Positions 8,997 through 20,600 of a stretch of 64,000 nt of DNA are shown piece by piece. The stretch is from Zizania palustris (Eukaryota > Streptophyta > Magnoliopsida > Poales > Poaceae): positions 27,022 to 91,021 of the forward strand of contig JAAALK010001273.1 in NCBI GenBank assembly GCA_019279435.1. Reading direction: 5' to 3'. Made by a program: the position numbers and the translations under genes. How positions within the stretch are numbered: the first letter of the stretch is position 1; every line of letters starts with the position of its first letter. The notes beneath the pieces were generated by a model, which had not been told where the DNA came from, searched no databases, and saw only the letters and a program-made list of their open reading frames with translations.

Positions 8997-11900
8997 ATGG
9001 ATCCGGTGGAGGATGCAAGGAAGGCAGCAGGTGAGCATTCCAGTGGTAGTGGCGGCGGAGATAATTCACTAATTACCAAGAATGAGTTGAGAGATGAAAT
9101 GAGGTCCATGATTCAGGGGCTTCTGGAGATGGGCTTGATAGGCTCTAGAGAAATGCGTGAACTCAAATTAGAACTCATACCAAATGATGTGAAGCTTGAG
9201 GGGAGTAAAAATTATTTGAGTTGGGCTAGAAGAGTGCAAGTAATCCTAGGAGGAAAAGGAGTAGAGCACAATCTGGAAGAAGATTGTGTTGAGCCGGCCA
9301 ACAAGCTTAGTCCTGAGTGGAGAGTTTGGCATACTACTGATTCTACCATAGTGGCATGGTTATTGGCATCCATGTCACCATCAGTTGGCAAGATGGTGGA
9401 AGCTATGCGTAATGCAGCACAAATCTGGAAATACTTGAGTAACATGTATTCCAAGCGAGGGAACGTGATGGTGATGATAGAAATCCAAAACAAGGCTGAT
9501 GCAGTGAAACAAGCGGGGCGTCCAGTGGAGCAGTACGCCAGTGAGTTGCAATACTTGTGGGGAGAATTGGATCACTATGCTCCACTTCGTATGAGAGATC
9601 CACAAGATGCTCGGGAGGTTCAAAAGTGGGTAGAAGACAGAAGGGTGACTCATTTCTTGAGGAACTTAGATCCCGAGTTTGAAAGTAGGAGGGCTGCTTT
9701 TTGTCACCAAGAAAGTCTACCTACTATGGAGGAGGCTGTATCAGCTATGGTCATTGAGGAGAGTAGACTCCGGATGATGGGTGGTAACAATCCGGTGAAG
9801 TCAGCCTACACCACAATGGCGGAGAAGTTGTGCTACAACTGTGGAGAGAAGGGACACCTGAGTTACAATTGCCCTCATCCAAACAACTATGGTGGTAGAA
9901 GTGGAACTCGTGGAGGTCGTGGGGGTGCTCGTGGTGATTATGGAGGTGGTCGTGGTGTTCGTGGTGGTGGCCGTGCGGGAGGTCGTGGCAGAGGTCGTGG
10001 TGGCTCACAAGCCAATGCTACCACAATGGATAGTGTCCCACAAGCCAGTGCTGTTTCTACAGGAGAAGTCTCATCCCTCACTTTGACTGGAGAGCAGGTC
10101 AAACAATGGGAACAGTGGCAGAAGAGCAAGGCATCTGAAGTCTCCAGCACAACTCCAGTTGGTTCTGTGGTTGCCACCACCAGTCACTTTGGTAACTTTG
10201 CCAACTATGCCCACTTGGGCAAAGGTACTCAGGCACAGGCACTTGCATCCACATGTAGGCATAATATAGAGTGGGTCATTGATTCAGGAGCATCCAAGCA
10301 TGTCACAGGCATATCTAGTTCATTCAAGAGTTATACCTCACATTCTTATCCTGAAACTATTCAAACTGCGGATGGTACCTCTCAACCTATTCATGGTGTA
10401 GGAACTATAGAGTGTACCCCATCTCTTAGTTTATCATCTGTCTTGCATGTTCCTTCATTCCCAGTCAATCTCCTCTCTGTTAGCTCTCTTGTTGATCAGT
10501 TTAAATGTACGGTTACATTTGATGAAAATCGTTGTGTCTTTCAGGAGAAGAGGACGGGGAGAGTGATTGGGACTGGAGTCAGGCGTAATGGGCTGTGGTT
10601 TGTGGACCAAGCTGAGTCAGCATTGATAGTAGATGCTGGAGTGAAGGAAAAAGAGATCTTCTGGCTTCATTGTCGGTTAGGACATATGACTTTTGAAAAC
10701 CTGAGTAAACTGTATCCTGATGCTTTTAAGGGTGCGGATAGGACTAAACTTGTGTGTGATGCATGTGAACTTGGGAAGCATACAAGAACAACATATCCTA
10801 GTATTGGTCTTCGTAGTTGTGAACCCTTTTTGTTAATACACTCTGATGTTTGGGGTCCCTGCTCAATTACATCCTTGAGTGGATTTAGGTGGTTTGTCAC
10901 CTTTATTGACTGCTATACCCGGATGACATGGATTTATATGCTTAGGGGTAAGCATGAGGTCCTTAGATGTTTTCAAGACTTTCATAAGCTAGTTGCAAAT
11001 CAATTTAATACCAAGATTCGAATCCTTCGAACTGATAATGGAAAGGAGTATGTGAACAATGATTTTGTGGCATATCTTTCGGATAATGGGATTATACATC
11101 AAACTACCTGTCCGGATACCCCACCACAAAATGGGGTAGCTGAGAGGAAGAATCGACACTTGCTGGAGGTAGCAAGGTCAATGATGTTTCAGATGAATGT
11201 CCCTAAATATCTTTGGAGTGAAGCAGTACTAACAGCAGCATATTTAATCAACCGCATGCCGTCTAGAATTCTTGGTATGAAGTCTCCTTGTGAGCTCTTA
11301 TTTGGACAGAGAGAGTTTAAAGTACCTCCCAAAGTATTTGGGTGTGTCTGCTTTGTGCGGGACTATAGACCCTCAGTGGGAAAACTGGATCCTCAGGCGG
11401 TGAAGTGTGTCTTTGTTGGATACTCTTCTACACAAAAGGGGTACAAGTGTTGGGATCCTGTTGGAAAGAAATTGTTTGTGAGTATGGATGTGATGTTTCG
11501 TGAACTAGAACCATACTACATAAAGCCATGGGATCTTGATCCATTTTTTGAAGAATTCTCTTCAATCACTGAGGGTGATAGTAGAGAGGGGGAGAATGGT
11601 TGTGTGCAAGATGAAGGGGCAGCTCAAAGAGAGGTGATTGTTGGGGCAATTCCGTGCCAAATGAATGTGCCTGTGACTCAGGTGGTTGATCAGGATAATG
11701 TTATGGACATGATTGGTGATGAAAATGGGGAGGTGATTGCCAAAGAAAGTGCAGAGGTGACTGTTGGAACAAATATTGAGGGGACAGTTGTTAAGGAGCC
11801 CATAGTGTACCAGAGAAGGAGACTCAGGAGTCAGGGGGAGCATGCACTACAGCCGCAGGAGCCTATCTCTCCAGTCCCAAATCTCTCCTTGGATCTCTCT

Positions 11901-13649
11901 CCATCTGGGTCAAGCGGTAATGTCTCTCCTATCCTTGAACATGTAGAGTTACCTCTTGCACAACGTAGAGATACTAGATCTAATTTTGGAAAACCTCCAG
12001 TTCGCTATGGTTTTGAGCATCTTAGTACAGATCATGACATTGCTAATTTTATCTCATACTCTCGTATTTCACCCGCATATAGAGCATTTGTTGCATCTCT
12101 ACAAACTGTGCCTATTCCAAGGGACTGGAAGTGTGCAAAACAGGACCCGAAGTGGAGTGCAGCAATGAAAGAAGAGATGCATGCTCTTCAGAAGAACAAA
12201 ACATGGGAATTGGTCCCTTTTCCGAAAGGGAAGAAAGCTGTGGGCTGTAAATGGGTCTTCACTGTGAAACAAAACCCAAAAGGTGAGGTGGATAGATATA
12301 AAGCAAGATTGGTTGCAAAAGGGTATAGTCAGACGTATGGGATTGATTATGATGAGACCTTTGCTCCTGTGGCAAAGATGAGTACTGTTAGGACTTTGAT
12401 CTCCTGTGCGGTCAATTTTGGGTGGCCTCTTCATCAGATGGATGTAAAAAATGCATTCCTCCATGGCGATCTGCAGGAGGAGGTCTATATGGAAATCCCA
12501 CCAGGATTTGCAAATAGTCAGACTAATGGGAAGGTATGCAAACTTAAGAAGTCGTTATATGGACTAAAGCAGTCACCCCGGGCTTGGTTTGATAGGTTCA
12601 GGAGAGCAGTTTGTGGTATGGGATACACTCAATGCAATGGTGACCATACAGTTTTCTATAAACACAGGGGTATGTATATCACCATTATGGCAGTCTATGT
12701 GGATGACATAGTGATTACTGGAGATGACGTAGAAGAAATTAAATGCTTGAAGGAGAATCTTGGAAGAACTTTTGAGGTAAAGGACCTGGGATCACTTCGA
12801 TATTTCCTTGGGATTGAGATTGCTAGATCACCCAAGGGGATTGTCCTCTCCCAGAGGAAATATGTCCTTGATCTCTTGAAGGAAACTGGAATGCTTGGAT
12901 GTCGGCCATGTAGTACTCCCATTGATAGAAATCACCAAATCGATGCCCAGTCTGGAGATCCAGTTGATAAAGAAACATATCAAAGATTAGTTGGAAGATT
13001 GATATATTTGTGCCATACAAGACCTGATATCTCCTATGCAGTGAGCGTGGTAAGCAGGTATATGCATGATCCAAGGACTGGACATATGGATGTAGTCTAC
13101 AGGATTTTGAGGTATCTGAAGAGAACCCCTGGAAAAGGGTTGTGGTACAAAAGGAATGCACACCTGAATTTGGAAGGATATTGTGATGCTGATTGGGCAA
13201 GTAGCAAGGATGACAGAAGATCTACTTCTGGTTATTGTGTGTTTGTGGGAGGTAATCTTGTCTCATGGCGGAGCAAGAAGCAAGCAGTTGTAGCTCGGTC
13301 TACAGCTGAAGCTGAATATAGGGCAATGGCTTTGAGCCTGTGCGAGATGTTGTGGCTTAAAAGATTGTTGAAGGAGCTGCGACTGTTAAGGAATGAATCC
13401 ATGACGCTTCAATGTGATAATGTTGCTGCAATCAACATTGCAAATAATCCAATTCAGTTTGACCGTACTAAGCATGTGGAGATCGACAGATTCTTCATCA
13501 AGGAGAAGCTTGAGACCGGGACTCTCAAGTTAGAATATGTGAGATCAAGAAATCAACTAGCAGACTGTTTCACAAAGGGCTTAGGACCTAGTGAGAGTGA
13601 GTCGAGTTGTAACAAGATGGGCATGATAGATATCTTTAGCCCATCTTGA
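8997..13649 (+). CDS. Copia gag-pol polyprotein of element E (1,550 aa)
   Basis: A single open frame starting at the first in-frame ATG after the leader. Gag has a CCHC zinc knuckle (C279, YNCGEKGH) followed by an RGG/GGR-rich stretch (about 295-335). Protease has DSGA at 429-432. Integrase has the HHCC finger beginning H558 and catalytic D617, D680 and E716 (D-35-E spacing between the last two). Reverse transcriptase has YVDD at 1234-1237. RNase H has DADWA near 1397-1401, RSTAEAEYR, and a terminal DCFTKGL block. The order PR-IN-RT-RH defines Copia. All catalytic residues are present and there is no stop, so the copy may be active. The product would form cytoplasmic virus-like particles, copy the element RNA and insert it in the nuclear genome. 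Confidence 0.95.
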   Translation: MDPVEDARKAAGEHSSGSGGGDNSLITKNELRDEMRSMIQGLLEMGLIGSREMRELKLELIPNDVKLEGSKNYLSWARRVQVILGGKGVEHNLEEDCVEPANKLSPEWRVWHTTDSTIVAWLLASMSPSVGKMVEAMRNAAQIWKYLSNMYSKRGNVMVMIEIQNKADAVKQAGRPVEQYASELQYLWGELDHYAPLRMRDPQDAREVQKWVEDRRVTHFLRNLDPEFESRRAAFCHQESLPTMEEAVSAMVIEESRLRMMGGNNPVKSAYTTMAEKLCYNCGEKGHLSYNCPHPNNYGGRSGTRGGRGGARGDYGGGRGVRGGGRAGGRGRGRGGSQANATTMDSVPQASAVSTGEVSSLTLTGEQVKQWEQWQKSKASEVSSTTPVGSVVATTSHFGNFANYAHLGKGTQAQALASTCRHNIEWVIDSGASKHVTGISSSFKSYTSHSYPETIQTADGTSQPIHGVGTIECTPSLSLSSVLHVPSFPVNLLSVSSLVDQFKCTVTFDENRCVFQEKRTGRVIGTGVRRNGLWFVDQAESALIVDAGVKEKEIFWLHCRLGHMTFENLSKLYPDAFKGADRTKLVCDACELGKHTRTTYPSIGLRSCEPFLLIHSDVWGPCSITSLSGFRWFVTFIDCYTRMTWIYMLRGKHEVLRCFQDFHKLVANQFNTKIRILRTDNGKEYVNNDFVAYLSDNGIIHQTTCPDTPPQNGVAERKNRHLLEVARSMMFQMNVPKYLWSEAVLTAAYLINRMPSRILGMKSPCELLFGQREFKVPPKVFGCVCFVRDYRPSVGKLDPQAVKCVFVGYSSTQKGYKCWDPVGKKLFVSMDVMFRELEPYYIKPWDLDPFFEEFSSITEGDSREGENGCVQDEGAAQREVIVGAIPCQMNVPVTQVVDQDNVMDMIGDENGEVIAKESAEVTVGTNIEGTVVKEPIVYQRRRLRSQGEHALQPQEPISPVPNLSLDLSPSGSSGNVSPILEHVELPLAQRRDTRSNFGKPPVRYGFEHLSTDHDIANFISYSRISPAYRAFVASLQTVPIPRDWKCAKQDPKWSAAMKEEMHALQKNKTWELVPFPKGKKAVGCKWVFTVKQNPKGEVDRYKARLVAKGYSQTYGIDYDETFAPVAKMSTVRTLISCAVNFGWPLHQMDVKNAFLHGDLQEEVYMEIPPGFANSQTNGKVCKLKKSLYGLKQSPRAWFDRFRRAVCGMGYTQCNGDHTVFYKHRGMYITIMAVYVDDIVITGDDVEEIKCLKENLGRTFEVKDLGSLRYFLGIEIARSPKGIVLSQRKYVLDLLKETGMLGCRPCSTPIDRNHQIDAQSGDPVDKETYQRLVGRLIYLCHTRPDISYAVSVVSRYMHDPRTGHMDVVYRILRYLKRTPGKGLWYKRNAHLNLEGYCDADWASSKDDRRSTSGYCVFVGGNLVSWRSKKQAVVARSTAEAEYRAMALSLCEMLWLKRLLKELRLLRNESMTLQCDNVAAINIANNPIQFDRTKHVEIDRFFIKEKLETGTLKLEYVRSRNQLADCFTKGLGPSESESSCNKMGMIDIFSPS

Positions 13650-13656
13650 GGGGGAG

Positions 13657-13771
13657 TGTTGGTGGAAATACTAAAATGTAAAAGGGCTCATATGTAAAAG
13701 AACCAGAAGATAAAATAGAATAGGAATGCTGGCCAGTGGGCAAGCTTCCAGAAATTTCCCAAATCACAACA
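13657..13771 (+). repeat. 3' LTR of element E
   Basis: 115 bp, preceded by the polypurine tract at 13646-13656 and followed by the ACATA target duplication. Confidence 0.95.
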
Positions 13772-13776
13772 ACATA

Positions 13777-14197
13777 TTTTAAATTATGCCTAATAAAATA
13801 TTTAAAATTTAGTAAATAATCTATTTATATAAATTTGATGAAAGTCTATTTAAATTCCAGCCCATTTAAAACCCATTTCTAAACCCTAACCTTTCCCCAC
13901 CCTATCTCTCAGCTCCCTCACCCTCTCTAGTCTCCAACAGCCAGACCCTTCTTCCCCTCCTCTCCTCTCACTCATCTTCTCTCCCCCATCTTCTGCACCA
14001 GCGCACCCAGCCTCGCCGCGAGTCGCCTCGCCACGTGTCATGCCCGGCCTCGTCGTGCGCTGCTCGCGTGCCCGACCACACCCGACTATGCATGGCCGTT
14101 CCACGCCACTCCATGCTAGATTTGGCCCCTGCCTTCCCTTTCCTCTTTGTTCTACGCCACTCTGCCACCAGATCTGCCCACCACCGTCGGCCTACAC
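13777..14197. other. Non-coding sequence between elements E and A
   Basis: AT-rich to about 13870, then a C/T-rich stretch (CTCCCTCACC, CCCTCCTCTCC) like a plant gene leader. The overlapping open frames show no domain. From 13927 rightward it is the reverse complement of the right end of the window, the outermost visible point of the inverted duplication. Confidence 0.5.
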
Positions 14198-14576
14198 TGT
14201 TGGTCACCACAGATGGTGTGGCGTTGATAGGGCTTGGTTTCCTTGGTCGTAGATTGTACGGGTGACTAGGGGGCTGGCCGGCCGCCAAGGCGCCGACCAG
14301 GGCTGCGCGCAGGAAGGTTAGGGCAGGGAGGATTGGGAGAAACCCTGACAACTAATAGATTGCTCAGGTCTGATTTATTCCATAGCCCTTAAGGGGTATT
14401 TATAGGCCTAATACAATCTTATCTCTAATCTGAATAACTCAAATAGAATCTAATCTCTAATCTGAATAACTGAAATAGAATTTAATCTTTAATCTGAAAA
14501 ACAAATAGATAACTACTAGTAGTTCCTTGGACTCTTCTAGGGCCGGCGCCTCCTATAAGAGATGTCGGTCCTAACA
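14198..14576 (-). mobile_element. 3' LTR of Ty3-type element A (left copy)
   Basis: On the - strand it starts TGTTAGGACCGACATCTC at 14576 and ends at 14198 with GACCAACA. CCTATAAATACCCC is the promoter-like box. A GAGGCGGGGAGAGA polypurine tract precedes it. It pairs with 63350-63724. Length is about 379 bp here and 375 bp in the right copy. Confidence 0.85.
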
Positions 14577-15523
14577 TCTCTCCCCGCCTCTTCAAACAGC
14601 TCGTCCTCGAGCTGAATTTCAGGGTAGGCTTCTTTGAAATCCTGGAGTTGTTCCCACGTCGCTTTGGAGGCCGCCATTCCTTGCCACTGAACAAGCACAT
14701 GCCATACGTCTCTGCGTAACTATGCGCGTAGCCCACGTTCTGGTGAGGGTAGAATGCGGCCGTCTAGTGTTGGAGGTAGTGCTGGTGTTGCTGCTGGAGG
14801 GTCACCGCGGTGGGGCTTTAACATGCCGATGTGGAAGACATCATGGAGGCGGGCGCCCTCTGGTAGTTGAAGACGGTAGGCCACTTTTCCAATGCGCTCC
14901 AGGACCTGGAAGGGCCCTGTGTAGCGTGGGCCAAGCTTCCCTTTCGCCAGAGACTCGAGTGATTGGGTTTTTCGGTGGAGGCGCAACTAGACCCAGTCTC
15001 CCACTTCAAACTCCAAGTTGCGATGATGGTCGTCGAAGTAGTGTTTTGACAGTTGCTGTGCTTGAAGAAGGCGCTCACAGACTTCTATCAAGAAGTCATC
15101 GCGCGCGCGTTGTAGCTCATCCACCGTCGCCTTGCGTGCGGTTCCTTCTTTGTGCAGTAGTAGAGGTGGCGGGGGCCGGTCGTAGACCACCTGAAATGGA
15201 GTCGCTCGTAGGGCGGTGTGGAAGGACGTGTTGTAGCAATATTCCACCCATGGCAGCCAGTCCACCCAAGCTCGTGGTCGATCTCCTGTTGTGCATCGTA
15301 GATACATGGCGATTACCTTGTTGACGACTTTGGACTGGTCGTCCGTCTGTGGGTGAAAAGTCGTGCTCATGCGGACGGACACCCCTACCATTTTGAAAAG
15401 GTCGTGCCACACGTTGCTCATGAAAACCGGGTCCCTATCGCTGACGATGGAGGAGGGGAACCCATGCAGCCGAACCACCCCTTCGAAGAATGCTCTGGCA
15501 ACAAATGTGGCGGAGTAGGGGTG
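14577..15523 (-). pseudogene. Element A: integrase C-terminal half and chromodomain-like tail, decayed
   Basis: On the - strand the fragment begins inside integrase, with THPYSATF then SDRDPVF carrying the second catalytic Asp. It continues through HPQTDDQSKVVNK, WVEYCYNTSFH, a GPFQVLERIGKVAYRLQLP block and HDVFHIGMLKPH, and ends with VLVQWQGM...ATWEQLQD, a chromodomain-like motif of Ty3 chromoviruses. The position normally holding the third catalytic residue (Glu in QSEVVN) is Lys, and there are stops and frame changes near the tail. The 5' part of the element is absent because element B is inserted at 15524. Confidence 0.8.
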
Positions 15524-16019
15524 TGTTGGGGGAAAATGCTTCACCTTCAGGACTTAGAGAGTAACAGTTCAAAGTAACTTACCAGCTTCGGAGCTGATGG
15601 GCTCATGCAAGAAGGTGGAGGAGTCGTTAAGTCGAAGGGTGCTCCGACTTACGATCCGAAGGAACTCTCCGCAGGATATGAGGCTCCGGAGACACGACGA
15701 CAAGGTTGATAAGATGTTTGGCTTATCTACTTGCTCCGGGTAGATTTTACCATTTAACCCTGTTCAGGGTACCGAATAGTTTCCACTATGTCAGTTGTAA
15801 TTGAGGGGTAAATAGGTATTTTCCTTAGACTTTTTTGCCTATAAATACCCCCCTTCTTACCCTGTAATAGGCATCGGATACTCAGCTATTCAATACACAT
15901 ATTCGGACTACTTAAGCTATTATCCAATTCAGAGGCTTGAGATAGTTCCTAAACGCGAACTCACTGTTTGTCTGTTCTTAATCTTAGAGAACCTGTTAGA
16001 GTAATCTTTTACGCCAACA
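15524..16019 (+). repeat. 5' LTR of element B (left copy)
   Basis: 496 bp here versus 490 bp at 61919-62408, with small indels between the copies. TG...CA ends are clear and the primer-binding motif follows. Confidence 0.85.
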
Positions 16020-16224
16020 GTTGGCGCCGTCCGTGGGGAGCCTAGTTCTAGAAGCTAGTTCTCTACTGCTGACTGCACTTCGAAGAGCACTTACGGAGGG
16101 AGCTTCGGAGTTCCAAGATTCCGCGCACCCTTCGGTAAGGGGCTTCCTAGTGCGGTTTGAAGGCCTCCCCTCGCCTTCCCAAACCAATCGAAGTCCCCGG
16201 TCTTCGGACCTCTTCGTTGCTAGC

Positions 16225-17640
16225 TATGCCTCCCAAGCGAAGCCAAGCCTCGGGTCCTCTCCGAAGGTCCCCTCGGACCAACGGAGCCGGACCCTCAACT
16301 GTTCCAACAATTCCCGAGGGCGTCGCTGGGCGTCGAGTGCCCAGAGGCCCTCGGGCTCCCCCTACGGTGCTCCAAACTGATTATGTCAGTTCCCGAGACC
16401 CGAAGCTACCCTCCGACGAAGACGAAGACCTTCCTGAGGCCGAGGCTACTCAGATAGCGCGACTTCAGGAGGAAGTGGCTAGGTGGAGGCAAGAGGCCGC
16501 TGATCGCCTCCGCTCCCAGGCCTCCACCCAGACTCCAGAAGGGCCCCAAGACGGTGGTGCTCGCAATCTTCCCGAAGCTGTTCAAGTCCTGGAGGACGCT
16601 GAGAACACATCTTTCGATGATGAGTCTCCGTTACATTCGGACTTGCAAAGGGTGCCCTTCGATCCCAGGTTCACGACCTCGAAGTTGCACAAGTATTCCG
16701 GCGGGTCCGACCCTGGAGAATTTGCTCGCTCATATGCCCTGGCGATAAAAGCAAGTGGAGGGGTGCGCAACACTATGGCAAAATGTTTCCCCCTCGCTCT
16801 CGAAGATGTGGCTCTCCGATGGTTTTGGTCCTTGAAGCAGGATCGATCAGATCTTGGGAGCAGTTGAAGAGGAAGTTCGTAAGCAACTTCCAAGGTACCT
16901 TTGTGGCTCCGATGTCGACAGGGAGCTTATTCCAGGTGAAGCAGCGAGCAGGGCAAACGCTTTAGGAATACTTCATGCGCTTCACCCACACCAAGTCACA
17001 GATCAAGGGCTTGTCTACCTCTTCGGTAGTCGACGCCGCCCGCGAAGGGGTGTTGAACCCCGATCTCCTCAGCAAGCTTCATCGGAAGCCCGTGTCATCC
17101 ATGGCACAGCTGATGGCATACTTCGAACAGTATGCCAAGGCGGAGGGGGCTGCCTTCGACGAGCCGTAACACCTGCACCAATCCTTTGAGAAGTGAAGAC
17201 GGAGCCCGAAGCCTCAGCTTCTCTGCAACCCCCTCAAGACAATCGCTTCAACGATCACAAGCGGGGAAAGAAGCATTTCCGATCAGAGGTGTTAAACATC
17301 GCACCTTCCGTTTCGAAGGCACTTGCCAATTATCACCAGGCGCAAGGCTTTAAGGCTGGAGCACCGAAGCCCCAAGAGAGAGTACCTGGCAGGCGCCATA
17401 GTTTTTTCTGCTGCGTGCATGACGATAATAGAAACCATGACACAAAGGACTGCAAGGCGGTGTTAACCCTTCGGGGTGAATACCTAGGACGAAGTACCGG
17501 GCGGAGTACTTCGTATCGAACCCCACCAGCGGCACGGTCAGAGCCTGTGCAAATCGTGGCCCGAGCCGGTGTCCCCGAAACCCCCATGCGGCTACCGATG
17601 GCCAACATTATGCCACCGCCGAAGCAGGAAGACCCCTAAG
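16225..17640 (+). pseudogene. Element B gag remnant
   Basis: It starts MPPKRSQASGPLRRSPR and carries a TDYVSSRDP segment, an acidic/coiled region, then KYSGGSDPGEFARSYALAI, CFPLALEDVALRWFW and the FQGTFVAPMSTGSLFQVKQ block of Ty3 Tat-type gag. A zinc-finger-like FCCVHDDNRNHDTKDC lies near 17410. It aligns segment by segment with the intact gag of element D (42349 onward). Frame changes occur near 16855 and 17160-17200, and a stop at about 16963, so it is non-functional. Confidence 0.8.
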
Positions 17641-17645
17641 ACCGC

Positions 17646-20600
17646 GGCAAGCGAGTAGTCTTGCCCATCTCTGGAGGGGGGACCCTCGGTAATATGTCCA
17701 GGAGGCAGCGGCGTGAATACGTCCGCGAAGTAGGGCACATTGGGACCTCGAGTTCCGCGGAGGGAATGCCCGAATGGTCTCATGTGCCTATTTCGTTTAC
17801 TGCCAGTGATGCCGCGGGGGTGAAGTTCCCCCATGCTGACCCCTTGGTCATTTCAGCAGATATAGCTGGGGTGGAAGTTCGAAGGATCCTGGTGGACGGC
17901 GGGAGCTCCGCAGACATACTTTTTGTCCAGGCCTTCGACCAAATGTGCATACCTCGGAAGCATCTACTTCCAGCGGCCCGGCCACTTCAAGGTTTCGCAG
18001 GTCCGCCTCTCGATGCCCTCGGCCAAATAGGCCTCGAGGTTGCTTTCGGAGAGGGGCCTTTGGCCAGGGTGGAGGAGGTGATCTTCGACGTCGTCGACGC
18101 CCCCTATGCCTACAACGCAATCTTCGGGTGAGGGATGCTGAACCAGTTCGGGGCTATAGCACATCACAACTATCTATGTCTCAAGATGCCCACGCAAGGT
18201 GGAGTTCTTACTGTTTCGGGAGACCAAGCTATAGCCCGAAGAATGGAGTATGGTCACGGCTAGCCGTTGGACCCCCGGCAAGTACATAGTGTGACGGAGC
18301 ACACCGAAGAGGTTCCGGAGGCTTCGAACTCTTTGAAGGGGCTCTCCCTTAAACCAAGCCCAGAAGGTGATGTCGTGACGAAGATAATTTTGAAGGAGGG
18401 GAAAGAATACCCAATACAGTTCGGCAAGGGGCTATCCCTAGAGATAGTTGCCTCGTTGGAAGAAGTCATCAAGCAAAATTTGGACGTCTTTGCCTGGACT
18501 GATGAAGACATCACCGGGGTTGATCGGAGTATCATCGAGCACAACTTCCTCGTCAACCCAAAGGCTAGGCCAGTACGCTAGGGGGTCCGTAAGCTGTCTG
18601 TGGAAAGGGCAGGCCTCGCCAAGATCGAAGTAGAAAAATTGTTAAGGGCTGACATCATCGGGGAGGTAGCCCATACCGAATGGTTGGCAAACCCTGTTTT
18701 TGTCAGGAAAAAGGACTCGAGCAAGTGGCGCATGTGCATCGATTTTACATCACTAAATGAAGCATGCCCGCGAGACCCCTACCCTATGCCCCGAATAGAC
18801 CAGCTGGTGGATTCCACAGCTGGCTCCGAATTGCTAAGTTTCCTCGACGCTTACTCCGGGTATCACCAAGTCTGGCTAAAGCGTGAAGACGAAGCCAAGA
18901 CAAGTTTCATAACTCCATCCGGAGTATTTTGTTATGTAAGAATGCTTTTTAGCTTGCGGAATGCTGGAGCCACATTCTCACGTTTAATAGCTAAGGTTCT
19001 AGGTCACCAAATAGGCCGGAATGTCGAAGCCTATATGGATGACATTGTAATAAAGAGTGCTCAAAAGCACCAGCATAGTCTAGACCTAGCTGAAACGTTT
19101 GAGAGCCTCCGAGCATGTGGAGTATGCCTCAACCCTGAAAAATGTATATTCGGGGCGCAAGCAGGGAAACTGCTAGGGTACTTAGTTTCGAGCAGAGGGA
19201 TCGAAGCTAGCCCAACGCAGAAAAGTGCACTACAAAGAATGGCTCCGCCAAAAAATTTGAAGCAAGTCTAGAAGCTAACAGGAAGGCTCGCAGCTTTAGC
19301 AGATTCCTAGCTAGGTCAGCCGAACGAAGCCTTCCAACTTTCAAAGCCCTAAAGGGGTCCGAAAGTTTCAACTGGACGCCGGAGTGCCAGAAGAGCTTCG
19401 ATGATATCAAGGCATACCTCGGAAGCCTGTCAACGCTTACTGTGCTCCTCCCGGAGGAAACACTCCTCCTTTATCTTGCAGCAACAGGCTCCGCAGTAAG
19501 TGCAGTACTGGTCAGAGAGAAGTTGAGTTTAAGGGAAAGCTGGTGCAAAATCCAGTTTATTTTGTTTCAGAAGCTTTGTCCGGAGCAAAGACAAGATACT
19601 CCGAGCTCGAGAAATTTGCTTATGCCCTAGTAATGGCCTCGCAGAAGCTAAGGCATTACTTTCTGGCGCACAACCTAATCATTCCTACCTCGTACCCTCT
19701 TGGTGTTATGCTCCGAAGCAAAGATTCTACAGGTAAGATCAGAAAGTGGGCTGTCAAGCTAGCCCCCTTCGGAATTTCCTTCACGGCAAGAACAGCTATC
19801 AAATCCCAAATCATAACTGACTTCGTAGCAGAGTGGACTCCATCTGCAGTTTGTGCTCTGGAGGAGCCATCCAGAGGTTTATGGACAATATTTTCTGACG
19901 AAGCTTATTAGGCATCTGGTGCCTGAGCTGGAGCAGTCATTATATCACCGTCAAGGCAAAAGGCCATGTATTCTGCAAGGCTAAACTTTAAGACCACCAA
20001 TAATATCGCAGAATACGAAGGGATCCTGCTAGGCCTCCGAAAGGCAAAGGCACTTGGAGCAGCAAGGATAATAATTAAAACAGATTCCCAAGTCGTCGCA
20101 GGGCATGTCGACAAAAACTTTCAAGCAAGGAACCCACATCTAGCGAAGTACCTAGAGGAAATCAGCAAGACTGAAGTAGCATTCAAAGGATTTTCTGTTC
20201 GAAGTATCCCTCGAACAGATAATCAACTTGCAGACATTCTAGCAAAAGTTGTAGCCGGAGCATTGGACCTCCCAAAGGGTGCTTTTTATGAAGAACTAGT
20301 CAAGCCTACAGTCAATCAATTACCCTCCACAAAAGTCCTTTGCATTCCAGTTGCAGATTGGCGGGCTCCGATAATGGATATCTTGCAAGGTAGCGCAGAT
20401 TCTTCAGAGGGTCCGGATTTCCGAAGGTTACAAGCAAGGGCTCGAAATTATAAGCTTGTCAATGGAATGTTGTACAAAGCCGGAGTTTGTTCTCCTCTAC
20501 TCCAGTGCATCTCCCAACCCGAAGGCCAAGACATACTTCGGGACATTCACGAAGGTTTATGTGGAAGCCACCTAGCCCCTCGTGCTCTAGCAGGCAAGAC

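Larger units (their letters stand above)
8330..13776 (+). mobile_element. Complete Ty1/copia retrotransposon E with target-site duplication
   Basis: The element occupies 8335-13771 (5,437 bp). The 5' LTR (8335-8449) and 3' LTR (13657-13771) are 115 bp each and differ at one position by my reading. Both start TGTTGG and end CAACA. Exact 5-bp duplications ACATA lie outside at 8330-8334 and 13772-13776. The primer-binding site TGGTATCAGAGCC starts at 8450, complementary to initiator tRNA-Met. A polypurine tract (GAGGGGGAG) abuts the 3' LTR. One uninterrupted gag-pol frame lies inside. The LTRs are unusually short for Copia. Everything needed for movement appears present, although no separate TATA box is obvious in the LTR. 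Lineage within Copia is not assigned. Confidence 0.95.
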
